Shown piece by piece: positions 13,001 through 29,966 of a DNA stretch of 64,000 nucleotides. Position 1 is the first letter of the stretch. Each line of letters opens with the position of its first letter. The position numbers were made by a program, and so were the translations under genes. The stretch comes from Cercis canadensis (Eukaryota; Streptophyta; Magnoliopsida; Fabales; Fabaceae). The stretch lies in assembly GCA_003255065.1 (NCBI GenBank), contig QAOA01003344.1:405256-469255 (forward strand), in the 5' to 3' direction. The notes beneath the pieces were generated by a model. That model was not told the origin of the DNA. It did no database searches and worked only from the letters and a program-made list of their open reading frames with translations.

Positions 13001-13901
13001 CACAGAAGATACTTGTATGGTGGACATTCTAAGACAATTAAGCCTGACAAGCGGAAGTTAGCATTACTCTTTGATAATCCCAATATTGGGTATGTATCTT
13101 GTCACCTTACTGCATATTTCTTTTTGTTCAGTTGTATATGTTGGTTGGAACAATTGATGCTATGAATTTAAGTTACCCCCCCAAAACACGATTTCTCTCT
13201 CTGTTTAATGAAATTGGTGGGAAACTAGTAATATTTACAATTCACAAAAGAGGTGATACATATAGGTGTTGGATTGGGTCTGAAACAATTATATGTCCAA
13301 AAAACATGTATAGCCTTACTGCATTGATGTTTTCTGTTTATGAGTTGTTTTGTTTCTTTTCTATTTCTGTTAAGGAGGATAGCTTATACTCCTAAACTCT
13401 TGTAATACTTTGTTCTTCTTTTGTCCAAAAAAAAAAAAATGTGTTAAATACTCATTGAACTGGAGAGAATTGACACTTCCAACCTCTTAGATAAATGTGG
13501 CTACTTAGGACCTATGCCTAGGCCACTCACAAATATCTTATTTGTAGAAACAAACTGCTAGGTATAATTTTATCTTTCTCAGAACTATGTTCCTTATTGT
13601 TGTACTTTTAACATCTTTAGAATGGTGTAAAGCATTAAGGTATTAAAGGGGGTCTATAGGTGTTCTTGATATCATATGGCATTTTATCTTTCTATAAAGT
13701 ATCTGACGAGTCCCTCAACTACTCTGATTGATTCCCAGATGGAAAAGTCTCAAACGGCAATTGCTGAATATGAGGTCACATAGTGATTCCAAGGGATTTG
13801 AGCTCAAAAGACCAAATGACTCGATATATAGCTTTCCATGCCCAAATTGCATGTGCCGTACAAATAGAACAGATGATTCAAAATCTTCAACAGCAACTTG
13901 A
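7071..13901 (+). CDS. ESMD1: O-fucosyltransferase family protein, ESMERALDA1-like
   Basis: Ten exons at 7071-7442, 8429-8498, 10906-10973, 11107-11195, 11578-11775, 11994-12198, 12297-12464, 12643-12810, 12899-13089 and 13739-13901 join in frame to 1692 nt, 563 residues. This is a type II Golgi membrane protein: a Pro/Ser/Arg-rich cytosolic tail (1-60), one membrane anchor at about 64-84, and a lumenal GT-B-like domain of the plant O-fucosyltransferase family (PF10250). Family motifs seen are [29 protein letters not shown] at about 329-336 (the acid-containing active-site motif), and the C-terminal [18 protein letters not shown]. The N-terminus [21 protein letters not shown] fits the At2g01480/At1g14970 group. 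ESMD1 is linked genetically to pectin and cell adhesion; its acceptor is not established. Intron 2 (8499-10905) is long and contains a suspicious duplication around an N. The gene is followed by PAHX on the same strand. Confidence 0.92.
8520..8564. repeat. Short duplication around N at 8542
   Basis: CTTTCTCTCTTTTATAATT before the N is repeated almost exactly after it as CTTTCTCTCTTTTATGATT. It lies in intron 2 of the O-fucosyltransferase gene. The pattern fits two contig ends joined without merging their overlap. Confidence 0.55.
9627..10229. repeat. Direct duplication of about 301 bp split by a single N
   Basis: Bases 9627-9927 and 9929-10229 are near-identical (only a few differences seen, for example GTTATGGTATT versus GTTATGATATT). 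They are separated by exactly one N at 9928. The second copy continues smoothly into unique intron sequence and the first is entered smoothly from the left. This is most simply an unmerged overlap of two contig ends, or of two haplotypes, inside intron 2. It duplicates an open frame in both copies that has no coding merit. Confidence 0.85.
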
Positions 13902-15618
13902 TCTGCTCAGAGAATTTGATGAGAGTTATCTATGACTTTGTTAGCATGCAATGCTACTGACTGCCTTTTGCTGGTATTCTGATTATTTCATTTTTTCCCC
14001 TTTCCATCTAGTGAGAGGGCATACACTCAATTTTCAGAGCTTAAAGGGTTTTGGAGGTCACATTGATATGATTATTTCTTGGGATTGGATTTCAAGGGAG
14101 TGGCATCTTTTTTGCAAATGATGCCAATTGAGGACCACGAAAAAATTGTTCCTTTGTCGAAATATGTCCCAGAACATTGACTAAGCATTGTTTCATATAT
14201 GGATTAGCAGCTGCTGTATCTAACAAGCTGTGAAATGACAAACTCACATTCCTTTACACCCTGCCTGTACATTACCTGCGGTATTATCTTCATGTGTTAA
14301 GGCTGTAGCAACAGATTGTGCTGTGTACATTTACAAAATCCAGGGTCTTCTGTCACCTTTTTTTGGGTTCTATTTTTAGGTTTCTTTCTTTTGGGGTTCC
14401 TGTTGTCAGAATTGTATTGTTGTTCGCCTTCAAATTGAGGATCCCTTTGCTACTTGTATACCTGTATCTGATCTGAGCACATTTGTTATTCTTTTACATT
14501 GGTAACTCATTATTTTAGTGATGATAGCAGTGAATGTAATTAGTTCACCATTTCTTTTGCATCACTAGCAAATATGCAAGGCTCTCAACAGGAGTTCTAT
14601 GGCCATCGGATGTAATTTGAGCAGAGTTCAAAATCTTGAGTGTAGATCATACACTTCCATGGATATTGATTCCAAAAGTTGTTTTCCTTTCGGTTATGCA
14701 TTGACACTGTTGTGTATGTGTCTGTGTGTATATACATATATATAACACACACACAGACACATGTAAACCCTGGGAAATGATGCAGTCTATCTCAGAATTT
14801 TTGTTCTCTTGGAACAATTTCTTTTTTTTATTTTTGTTTTAATTTTTTTGGCTATTATATCTTGAACTAACTTGAATGCAATAGGAGGCTCCTTTCAAAC
14901 TTCAACCAAGATCAGATCAAGGTTTTTTTTAATTTTTTTTTTCTTTCTTTGGTTCAAAATAAAAATATCATAAATACCCAAAATCCAGAGCTGATCAAAT
15001 GTAAAACCACTTGTGAATCTGTTTCCAGTTGCAAGTTAGGTACATCAAATCAAGGTTTCGAGTGTTTAATTACTTAGAAGAAAGTACCTAGCAAAGGAAC
15101 TGTTCCAATTCTGCATACAAAATCCAATGTGCATAGATATAAGTTCCTAAATATGCCAAAAATTCAATTTTCCTAAATATAGTCAATTTCCCTACAAATG
15201 GGGAGCACAAACGTGTAAAATTGAAATAGAATGGCAAATGTGTGAATGCATCTATCCACGTATTAAAAAGTAATTATTTTATATTGTCTATGCATTGCAT
15301 TTGCATAGCTCGCACCTAGATTCTAATTATTGAGATATTTTAGTAAAAAAATATTTTTTTTTAAAAAATTCATANAAATTCATAAATAATTTTGTTCCTT
15401 ATCTGAAACAATCCTGTCCTCTTTCATGCTAAACGTTCATGGGAAGAGGAATCCTTTCTTGCGTTAGTCAAATCACCGTTTATTATTAAATTTCTCTCTT
15501 CCCACTTCTGCTGCTGCTCCTCCTTATTTGGATTGTGAAGATTTGACTTTTGACAACATTTGAGCTAGCTCAGGTAAAACTAAAACACGCAGAGATACAT
15601 ACTACAGACACAGACAAC
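13902..15618. other. Spacer between the O-fucosyltransferase and PAHX genes
   Basis: The left part is the 3' UTR and terminator region of the upstream gene. A TG/AC and TA microsatellite that is almost self-complementary lies at about 14713-14765. A single N at 15375 is flanked by the repeat AAATTCATA. The last 150 bases are CT-rich 5' UTR of PAHX. No gene was seen. Confidence 0.5.
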
Positions 15619-19867
<4,249 letters not shown>

Positions 19868-20234
19868 TCCATAAGCTGGCCATTTATCTGTGATAATTTT
19901 ATTATAATCCTGAATTGGCAAATTGGGGAAAGTAGTTTCTGTTAGGCCCAGTAACAACTGAAGATTGTTTATTTTAGTTGTTACAGCATATCATTTTTTT
20001 TTTGTTTATATATTTCTCAAATTACAAGTTTCTCTATCAACCCTCTTCAATCTTGGAAAACATCTCAATAATAATTATTTCTATCCATTTTCTGTTGATC
20101 GATTCATTTTCCATACCACTTCACCCATTCACCCTTGAATTTTTTTTTGATGTGACACCCTTGAATTTTTTAACTGCTAATACAGTCATTGATTCATTAG
20201 AAGTATCAATATTTAAAGTCATTAGGTATGATTT

Positions 20235-20340
20235 AACGGCGACGAGTCTTTTTTTTTCGGCTGAAAATTTTCTCTTCAAGATTCGAACCTTAACTAGTTT
20301 GAATAAATTTATTGCATCTTTACCATTAAGTTAAACTTTT
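20235..20340 (-). mobile_element. Probable tRNA-related SINE fragment
   Basis: On the minus strand a box A-like TTAACTTAATGGTAAAGATG (20313-20332) is followed by a perfect box B GGTTCGAATC (20280-20289) and then a T-rich region. I found no target duplication and no cloverleaf, so it is a degenerate SINE or tRNA relic rather than a tRNA gene. Confidence 0.45.
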
Positions 20341-23300
20341 AAGGTTTAGCGGTAAAAAGTCTAAATAATTTGTAAGAAGTAAGTGATTTAAATTTTTTAT
20401 CATCATCTAACAACGAAAAAGTATTAATATTTTGAAATCAAAGCCTTTGCAATTAACCATTCTAAATTAACCGGAAGTAGTTATTGGAATGTTTATAAAG
20501 ATAAAGAAATTTAATTATCCAAATTAAAGTTGAGAAGTCTATTTATCAAAATCAAAAGTTCAAAAGGGTATCTTTCCTTAAACTGTAATGAGATATTGTG
20601 TGCCAGCGAGTATTACCTCACATGACACAACATCCTACGTTCAAACCAGAGTGGGGACAGTTTTCTACTCAGTTCCTTGTCCCCTATACAAAACTCCCAT
20701 CTTCAGAATTTGTACATGCTAAAAAGTAGAGATTTGTGTAAACATAGTTGCTAAGTTCTCATATGGAGTGTAGTGCTACCAGCCTACCACTCCATCTAAT
20801 CGGGTAGGTTTTAGTGGGATTTACTTAGTAATTTTAGTGTAGTTGTAAAACTCCAAAAAAATTAAGTCACCCAAAATAAGATAGAATATACAATTTTTTA
20901 TAAAATACATAAACAACATAATATAAGAAAACGTGCCAAATTATTTATGTGACTTCTTTTAATAACTTAATTTTTTGGATTGAGCTGCTTCTTTGACTTG
21001 GTATGAGAGCTTTTTCGAGTAAATGAATGAGAATTTTAATCTTTATCATCTCTAATTTTTAATTACAATAAATAAATTTTAACATAATATATAAGTAGGC
21101 ATATACTTTGTATACGCTTCAAATCAAAAGGATTTGGGTGAATTGGATTAATTGGCCTTGTTCCAGTAGCTCAACCTTTTGAATTGACTTGGTTCCTTGA
21201 CAATACAAATGAGTTTATAGTGAGATATATAGAGATCTTATGAGTATTGTCTTATTGAGGAGTGGTAGGACAGAGAGACAACAGAGTTGAAGAGGACAAT
21301 GGCAGTGTGTGCAGCCTCTCTTACTTTTTCTGAAAGACAAATTAAGATGGGAGAGATTTTGTATGGTAATGCTTAGCTCATGGTGGCTTCCTCGGCATTT
21401 TTTTGCTCACTCTTTCCACAGTTCTAAACAGTACTATTACTATGCACTCGTTTTTGCTGTCTTTTTTTCTCTCTCTCTTCTCTCTCTCTTCTCTCTCTCT
21501 TTTTCATACATGATGCAGACATTCAGTGATGAGAATCCTGCAATTTTCAGTTTTGCAAATTCATGGACAAACCTCTTATCTCTTTCACTCTTCAATTATG
21601 ACTGATTCATTTGCAAATAAATGAAAACAGATACTTTTCTTTTGTTCTTTCCTATTGAATTTTCTATAATTTGGGTTTTTCTTGTCCTTGTTTAATTTGG
21701 GTGATGTACTTTCTTTTTCTTGTGTGGTTACAGGTTATGTACGTTTTTACTTCAGCTGAATTGGTCTCCCTTTGTGGGTCAACCATGGGTATTTTTCTTT
21801 TTCTACGAATATTAAAATACTATGCCCAACAAAATAATAATATTAATCAAATGCACACACACAATTTTATATGGTATTACAATTTTTTATAAACAAAATA
21901 GTCACTTTTAAACACTTTTAATTACAAAGTCATCAAGATATGTTTTTTTTTTTTAATGGAAGTAGTTAATCAAAATATGTTTTGATATATTGATATCTTT
22001 ATGAAGAATAATCCTATTTATACAATGTATGATTGGTTTTATAAGTGCTTGGTTTCAAGCTAGTTTGGATGCAGAAACCTTCAAGTGTGTTTTAAATTTT
22101 AGTAAACCATTTTTAAGCCAGTTTTAGTAGTCATCTGAACATTAAACCACACAATGCATAAGTACATCTATTTTTTTTTTTTAATAAATGATCAGTTGTC
22201 AAAGAGACTCTTTTAAGAGAAAAAAAAATAAATTAGTGCTGGATCTACTTGAAGATGGAAGAACTATATGTTCAGTTCTGTAGAATAATGAATATAAGAA
22301 TTGTATAAGTAGCACATTCCTTGTTCATGAATTATAACTTTTTTATTTTTCTTTTTGAAGAACTAAACTTGTGAAGAAAAAAACTTATGACCTATAGTGA
22401 TTTTTATTTATTTATTAATATTACGAGTATCTTTACTTTATTTAATTGAGCTTGAGACTAATTTTGTTCAAGGGTTAAAATAATTAAAAAATTTTCTCTC
22501 CAAAACCTATAGCGATTCTAGTATTAAAGAATTCTTTTTGTTCTTGGGTTTTCTCAAAGGAACATTGTAAATAATATAGAAAATTAGGAGACAAATATTG
22601 AAGAAAGGGTAATGGAAGGAGTAGGACATGGTAAATTGTCGGATCTTGGACCACATGAGAATAGTCTCTTTCAGACCTCTTCACCCAAAGTAGATTTAGA
22701 TAACAGTCCTGGTTATATATATATAGCATAAGAGGAAGAATGCAATTTGATGCCTTCAAATGAAAGAAGTTGATGAGATAATGTAAACATAGAATTATGA
22801 AACTGATAACAGTAATGCGATATGAAATAATATGGTCTAAGTAGAATTATGATATTAAGAAGTGTCATCTTTTTAGCTCTTCAATATATATGTAACTTTA
22901 GTGAATAACAAACACTGATATTTGTGTTATAATTTCTCTTCATTTTCAATGTTTATTATTTTATCTAAATATTATATGACTAAAAAATTTGACAACGATT
23001 TTTTCCTCTAATAGAAACCTTGCTAAATTTAGTTATTCTTCACTTAAGGTTTGTTTTTTGATTTTTTTTTTTTTGGTTATATGACGGCAAGAAGGTTTAA
23101 AATTTCAATGTCCTGCATACTATTCAAATCCCTCATTACTAGACAATATCTAGTGGCTTAATTTTTTGGTTTTATTCTAAACCTAAGCTTTTGTGTTATC
23201 ATTATCAGCAATATGCAGTCCTTGAATGTTTGTCTTTCTCAAAACAAAAGTACTCTTAAGTCTTAATTACAGGCACATTACACATGTTTGATTATAGACA

Positions 23301-23451
23301 AGCAAGAGAGAAAATGAAGTTAAAGATTTGCAAGTACCAGACTACCAACAAAACAAATACACTGTTATATATCATTCATCTCTCATATCAGTCAATTACT
23401 ATAACAAGTACTGCTTGCATATCTAAGGTCACATGGCCATACTAGCTTCCT
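20341..23451. other. Gene-poor spacer between PAHX and WOX6
   Basis: AT-rich spacer. A CT microsatellite block lies at about 21469-21502 (repeats of TCTCTCTCTTC). The region around 21236-21620 is less AT-rich and could be transcribed, but its longest ATG frame (21299) is only 25 codons. A SINE-like stretch with a T-run and AATCCCTCATTACTAG is visible near 23060-23165. No supported gene. Confidence 0.4.
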
Positions 23452-25918
23452 TCAGTGTTTTAAAGGAAGAAACTCAAAAAACTGGTTGGAGGTTATTTCA
23501 GCGTCCACAGAAGCAGAGGCACAGAATCTAGATTTTCTTTTAATGGGAGAATTGTCGTCTTTGTCATCCCTCTTAAGTGGAAAAAGTTCAAGGGTCTGAG
23601 TCTCTGCATTGTCTTCACCGTAATAAGTCAAACTTTCTCTGTTGAGTATAAATGGTAAACTATAACATTGAGGGGTCAAAAGCTGAGAGTTAAGTCTTCT
23701 GTGTGCTGCTTTTGAAGCTGTAGAAGAGGATATGTCTTCGAGGTGATAGGGAAGTGAGCATGGCATCTGCATGTTTTGGCACTTAGCTTCCCTTTCTGCC
23801 GTGTTTCTTCTCAAAACAAGTGTTTCTCTCTCCTTAAATTGAGTCCACCCATTTGCTCCCCTTTCTGCTACATCCAGTGAAGCAGATTCCTGCAAATTAC
23901 AGATAGTAAAAAAGCAGAAAAGATTAAAATATAAAAGAGAGAATGTTAGCAAGAGAGAGAGAGAGAGAGATAGATAGGGTTTGTAATTGTGAATTCATTC
24001 ATTCAGTTTATATGTAGTCCAAGGAACTCTGAACTCTAAACATAAAACAGCCCCAACAGAAAGTAAAAAAGAAGCAGCTTTTTAACTCTTCTTTTCCCAA
24101 CACACAAAAGCTCTTGTAGCTTTCTTCCACTTCCTTTTTTTTTTTTTTTCCCTATTTTTTATGAATTGGTTTTTGGGCCTCATATCTTTTTCTTTGACCT
24201 AGTGAAGAAATAATTAGATTCCATCATTGATATCCTAAGAATATAATCTTTTGGGTTTTCTGCTTAATTACAAAGTTGAATTATATCTTGTACTATGAAC
24301 AAAGCCAAAAGTAATGTACAGACATCTGCAAGTCCACTGCAGTTGGAAGAAGATGCCCACTTCTTTGTCTCTTTAACTTCATAACCTGACCCTGTAAACA
24401 AAATACAAACAAACCCCAAATTCAACTTCAAATCTCATATACCAAAATTAATTACATAGAAATCTAAAATAGTGTTGTGTTTGTATATGTCTCACATTGT
24501 CACATTTGATAAAATCTGAGTCTAACAAAAAAAAGTTTAAGGAGCAACTGTGCTTACATAAACAATTGTCACACTATCCACAATGTGCATGAATTGCAAC
24601 ATTTAAATTTAACTGTATTCTTGGAAACTTTAACTGAACCAAGTTATACGACTCAAGTAACACACTCCATCAAGTTGAGATAATGTGACTTAGACTAGTA
24701 TGTAACAAGCATTTCTCAAGTTTAAGTGAGCGCATTCAGCTCGCATTGTACCAATAGTAGTAGTGTAAGGTAGTGTGAGGCTAAGAATTACTCAAAAACC
24801 ACTCTCTATCTTTTTTTCTTTCTCTCTCTCTCTCTCGCTCACTGTTGTAATCATCAATCTTGGGCCGTAAACCCATTAGGTGTAAAATAGGAATCTTTTG
24901 ACTATTAAAAGAACTCTGAATAGTCTCAAACGTTATAATATTAGTGCAGTATGTATTTGTAATGGCTAGATCGCTGTACCTGCAGCCTCAGCTTCTTGTT
25001 GCTTTTCTGAGCTTCCCATATTGTACGCTTTTGCATCTTCAGAAGTAGCTTTTTCCATCTCCCTACGACGACGTTTCTGACGCTCTCTTGCTTTGTGATT
25101 CTGAAACCAGTAGAAGACATTCTTGCCTTCAATCTTGCCAAACCTTCTGAGCTGTGAAGTTATTTGCTGGATTTGTTCTGCTGTTGGTGTCTTTGTCCCT
25201 TGTCTATACAATTCTTCAAGGACTAAAAGCTGTGCTGGGGTTGGACTCCACCTTGAGCTTTGCTGGGATTGAACATGAAACCCTGCATTTGTTCTTTGTT
25301 CTGCTACATGTTCTGTAGGAATATAGGAATATATATCTAAGTGTTCAAAATATGGTCAAATTTCTTAACAGACCCATTATAGAAAATAACCAAATGAATA
25401 CTATGAACATGAAAAATGTCTAAAATATGAGATTTATGGAAATTTTGGTTGCGCAAATCATAATTGGTGGTGATAAGATGGATGGAGTGAGTGGTTGTAA
25501 GTGCTTGGAATATGGTAAAATTATTCAACAAAACTATAGAAGTAAATCGTCATATGAATTTTGTACCTATTATATATAAAGAAGTCTTAAATATGAGAAA
25601 TTTGAGAAAATTTTGCTTACCCAGATGATGATTGAAGGTGACAATGGATGCAATAGTGGTTGCAAGTGTTCAGGACATGGTAAATTTTCTCCACAGAACC
25701 ATACAAGCAAATGACCATATAGATGTAGTGCACATAAAAGTCTAAATGATGAGAGATTTGAGAAAAATTTGCTTACCCAGGTGATGATTGATGCAGTAGG
25801 TGCAAATACAATAAGGTGGGATAATAGAGGAAATTGCAGTGATTTTGGGAGCTGCAGGGGAAACAGTGGAGTTTGAAGTGGGAGACCGAAGCTTGAAGGC
25901 ACTGAATGAATCAGACAT
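23452..25918 (-). CDS. WOX6: WUSCHEL-related homeobox protein, WOX6/WOX1 clade
   Basis: Four exons on the minus strand, 25918-25777, 25312-24980, 24391-24324 and 23889-23452, join in frame to 981 nt, 326 residues. It is a nuclear transcription factor. The homeodomain (about 66-130) contains [11 protein letters not shown], an expanded WOX-type loop, and helix 3 [19 protein letters not shown]. Near the C-terminus are the WUS box TLELFPL (280-286) and the terminal EFLPLKH (320-326), both repressor-type motifs shared by WOX1 and WOX6. The protein lacks the MWMMGY-type start usual in WOX1; the ATG chosen begins [11 protein letters not shown] and has an in-frame stop shortly upstream. WOX1 directs leaf-blade growth and Arabidopsis WOX6 (PFS2) acts in ovule patterning. 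Gene order with PAHX, CLE16 and a PPR gene favours WOX6. The donor of exon 3 (GATGTCTGT) is weak and should be treated as provisional. Confidence 0.88.
23953..23979. repeat. (GA)n microsatellite in WOX6 intron 3
   Basis: About nine GA dinucleotides followed by GATAGATAG, just upstream of WOX6 exon 4 on the coding strand. Confidence 0.85.
25353..25800 (-). repeat. Tandem array in WOX6 intron 1 reaching into exon 1
   Basis: Three diverged copies with a period of roughly 155-166 bp (about 25353-25513, 25514-25680, 25681-25800). On the coding strand two copies end in CTGGGTAAGC: the true exon 1 donor (boundary 25777/25776) and a duplicate at 25615-25624. The third copy is decayed at this point. 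The last 40 or so coding bases of exon 1 belong to the repeat unit, so the array probably arose by duplication across the exon-intron border. Reading through the first donor meets a stop within about 15 codons. Confidence 0.7.
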
Positions 25919-28900
25919 ATTGAGGTCAGATCATTATTGGTCACAAAGAGCTCTGCTTTTGTTGTTAGACAAATGGGTTTTGTGTCCCAAATGCTAGAAC
26001 GAGGAGTATAAATAAATGATAGAGATGAAGTTAAAGAGGGAACACTCACTGTATTTGTAGAAGAGAGAACGTTGTAGTAAAAGCTTTAGGCGGAGGAACA
26101 AGCAACAGAAAGTTAATTGACCAATCAATTATATTATGCAGAAACCAAAGAGTCAAATCATGAGAGAGAGAGAGAAGGTTTAGGGTCTTTGGAGGACAAA
26201 GAAAAAGAATAATGAAAAAAATAATACTGCTTATATACTAGTTATATTTATATTGTTATAGTGGCAGAATTGACACATTCTGAGCCTAACAAATGAGATT
26301 TTAAGTAGATTTAATTACAATTAGATTGTGCCAACCGTATAAGTATACAATAATACAAGTTTAATTAGATAAGTGTGCAATTAACATATACTCTATCGGC
26401 AAGGAATGATAGTACTATAAGCGTGGAATTCTGAAAGATATGGAGAGTGAAGGTATGAAAAAAGACATAGAGCATGATGATGAGGCTGATGTTAGTGTGC
26501 AGTTAAAGTTCCCTTCTAGCTTTCCACGGTTACATAACACGCGCACACACTACTTATGTTCATTTACAGTGCCTAGTGCCTTTCACTCTCCTTTCTTCTC
26601 AGTGTAGGAAATCAAATTTTCCCTAGAGATTTGAGATTCTCTCTTGTTCACAGGCACAAAACAAACTGCTATACAAAGGAAGAAAACCTATCGTTATTGA
26701 CTTCTTAGCTATGTGTGTACTTCGACACTGTATATGCACAATGCTTTGGACATTAGCAACTCTTATCGCCTATAGTTTTACCACAACAGTTTTCATTGGA
26801 AAAATTAGGAAACTTAAATTCTATTTATCTAATGGTAAAATAAATATCAAAACAAAATTTACTTTCTCTCTCCTTTTTGTAATTGATTATTAGCTTTTAC
26901 AAATAAACATCTTGGTTATGATAGTTAAACAACATGCACAGTAACCACCAATTATATGAGTAGCATTATTCACTTCATTGAGGGTGCAATGAGAAGATAA
27001 CCATTCTCAACTAATTGGTGGAATCCAATGACGAGAAGGTACTTAATTAGTGTTTTTCATAGGTTAGACATGACATAGGTTATAACTTTTTTTTTTTATT
27101 ACTTTAGCTATGATTCTGGATTCAAATATACAACCCACAAACTCTAAGAATGATCTAAGTATCACTCAGTTATAAACTGTTAAATTACAAAGGTTATAAC
27201 TTATAAGCAAAAGTTTAAACCATTTACAAAATATAGCTATAGTTGTGCATGTATGTCTCGTACACACATAATTGTAGGCTTCCTCTTATAATCAACAATT
27301 CCTGGGTTTAGATTAATTGACAAGATCCAACTGACAATAAAAGTTGAACATTCTTTATAAATCTGTCTGTTTCACACAGGATATTTGTTGTTGTGATCTT
27401 GCAGTGTCATGAACATAGGTTTACGTGTAGAGAACAATAAGATGGTACTTCTGCATGCTTATTGAATGCAAAGTAAAAAAGTTAAGAGTTAAAGGGCACG
27501 CGGTGCATGTCTCACGTGTACAAATACAATGGACAAATTAGTAGCTTTTCCTATTTCATAACTTAGCCAACCTCTGGGCTCAGACTCAATCTGCTGCCTA
27601 TAAATTGTGTCTCAAATTTGATAATTGAGGAATGAACAATAATAGGTGCTTCCATGTCCACCGACCATCCCTCACAAAGCCATGAATGTTGTATTACTGT
27701 GTTTTTGTCATAATTGTTCAATTAATGTTTAGCACTTGAATACAGACATATATCATCTTTTTACTCTATCACAAGCATACTGTGTACAGTTACTGTAACT
27801 GTAACTGTGAAACAGTGTATAAGATCTTGTTCTCATCTTTAAACTTAGATGCTAAGTACACAATATAAAATAAGAAATGCACGCTTAAGTGTAGAGGTGT
27901 AGAGATCTGAACCATACATAAAGAGATTAGGTGGGGTTAATATGAGTTCAGTTAAAGTTTAAGTAAATCCAATTAAATTCATGCTAACAAGTATATATAA
28001 GTGTGTATTTGAAAAAGTTTCCAACTCATTATCCAGCAGATGCAGAAATATGAAGCAGTAAAAAANAAAAAAAAAAAAAAAAGACACAAACTATGACAAA
28101 CTAGTTATCGTTGAATGGAATATAGCTTTCACTGTATATAGACCCTAGATAATAAATATATACTACCCCTTATGTCTAAAGTTTTGCAACCCCAATATTT
28201 ATTTTAAAAGATAGGCAAAAGAAATGAAACCTATCAACAGATTATTCAAGATCATAAACAATTAGATGCTGAAATCTAAGGACGCTAAGAATGTTTGCCA
28301 AACTCATGTAAGAAGAGAAGGTTAAAGGCAATTTAAGAGAATGGTGTAACATAGTTAGAAACCAGAACAAATAGTGTTAAAAGGATGAACAGAACAACAA
28401 AATCATATATAATGCAGATCAACAAGCAAGTGTGGTACCCAATTGGAATCAAATTATATCCATTTTCAGTTCACAAACACCGTATCATCTTCTGTTGAGT
28501 TGGCTTGAATTATGTAGTGGTGCATGGAGCATCATAGAGCTCAACCACACATTAACTAGGATCATGGCTTTTTAAAGCAAGAAGCATTTGTAAATGCCAA
28601 GTTGGGCATTCCGTTGAAGCAAGTAAAATTGCTTTTATTGCCATTGGCCGGAAAGACGAACTAAAGGACGATAAAGCATGGGTAAAAGTCTCCATGGAGT
28701 AAATGTAAATTTCTACTCCGTTTTGACTTCGGTGAAAAATGGACAGTGAAAGGGTTAATTCGTTTTGAATTATTGGTTCATATTGAAGCCTTGTTGCAGC
28801 CAAATGCCATGTATAGCAAGCAATAGCTAGGGTTCATATTTTCATATTTGGATAACATGCATGAGGCGAGATTTTTGGATCACAATAATGAATATTGTTG

Positions 28901-29966
28901 GGCATGAGCTGCCTATAAATACTAACTCCTTCAACTATTCAAACTACCATACACTGTAGTAGTGTGTTTTTCATACAAGTGAGAATGACATTCCTTAATG
29001 AGCATTTTGTAGTGAGTGCAGAGTGTATACACACATGAGAAAGGTTATGAGATGTTTTTGGATGTATCTATAAAGTGGAATCACATCTATTAATTTCTGC
29101 ACTTTCACATTATTTCTGCAGATGACTCGAGAAGAACCCAGCTAGCTGATATGCTCAGACTTCATTTTTAGGTTAATGTCATATATTTTCAAATAATTCT
29201 ATGACTTCTTTACAAGAAAAGCCACTATTTGCGATAATATTTTGCATAAAAATTATAAAAATGGCTACTGAGGACATTGTAAAACAAAAAATACCACTAA
29301 GAATATAAGAATCTTCAAATAAAAAAAATGTATAGCAATTAAATAAATATATAAAAAATATGATTTTAGTTAGTCATTTATTTTTTTTCAGGTGTTTAAT
29401 TAGTTAGTTATTTAATTATTATTTGTGATAAAAAAAATTAGTATAAGTAAAAATATTGCCATAAATAATTAATTAAATTACCATAAATAAAATATATAGG
29501 ATATATTTTATATGACAAATTTAAACTTAAAAAACATAAATGGAAGTAGTTTTCAAACATCAACATTTGTGAAATAATTTTGCCAAACATCAATATTTAA
29601 GTCAAACACTCACGTAAATTTTTGAACTTGGTTTTCCAAAAACTCCCAAGGTATATATATATACGATCGATGCATGGCTAGCTAAGCTACAGCTCGCATT
29701 CAATATTGAAAAATATTAATCAGCTACCAATGTTTTGCAATAACAGTTTCTTTCTCCAAACCAATGAATGTACAATTGCTACAATTGAAGAAAGAAAAAG
29801 TTGAGGAGCCTTAAGTGGCAGAACTCATCTAATGCAAAATGTTAATCCAACAGAATAATCTACTTTTTACCTTTCCTACCTAAATGATAGAAATAGTGAT
29901 TACAGGTAAAGTCGGCAAATTGATGTTGATCTTCCTGAGCAGAAATATTTGCAGCTTTGAAATAGA
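25919..29966. other. Spacer upstream of WOX6
   Basis: This holds the WOX6 promoter side (GA-rich 26161-26177) and AT-rich DNA. A possible minus-strand SINE lies at about 27087-27185: box A-like TAACTGAGTGATACTTAGA, box B-like ATTTGAATCC, then an A-run. A poly-A run with one N is at about 28065-28082. A minus-strand open frame at 28552-28803 has no ATG start and no family I recognise. No supported gene. Confidence 0.4.

Noticed and set aside
20280..20332. Possible tRNA gene (boxes A and B on the minus strand)
   Set aside because: The promoter boxes are present but no cloverleaf or acceptor stem can be formed; treated as a SINE relic.
21299..21376. 25-codon ATG frame in a less AT-rich stretch
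   Set aside because: Too short, no family match, and no CLE-like or other peptide motif.
25570..26049. Minus-strand frame of 159 codons over WOX6 exon 1
   Set aside because: It is in a different frame from the coding exon and runs into the intron tandem array; it is a shadow.
28552..28803. Minus-strand open frame of 83 codons
   Set aside because: It opens from TTG rather than ATG, and has no recognised family, splice context or compositional change.
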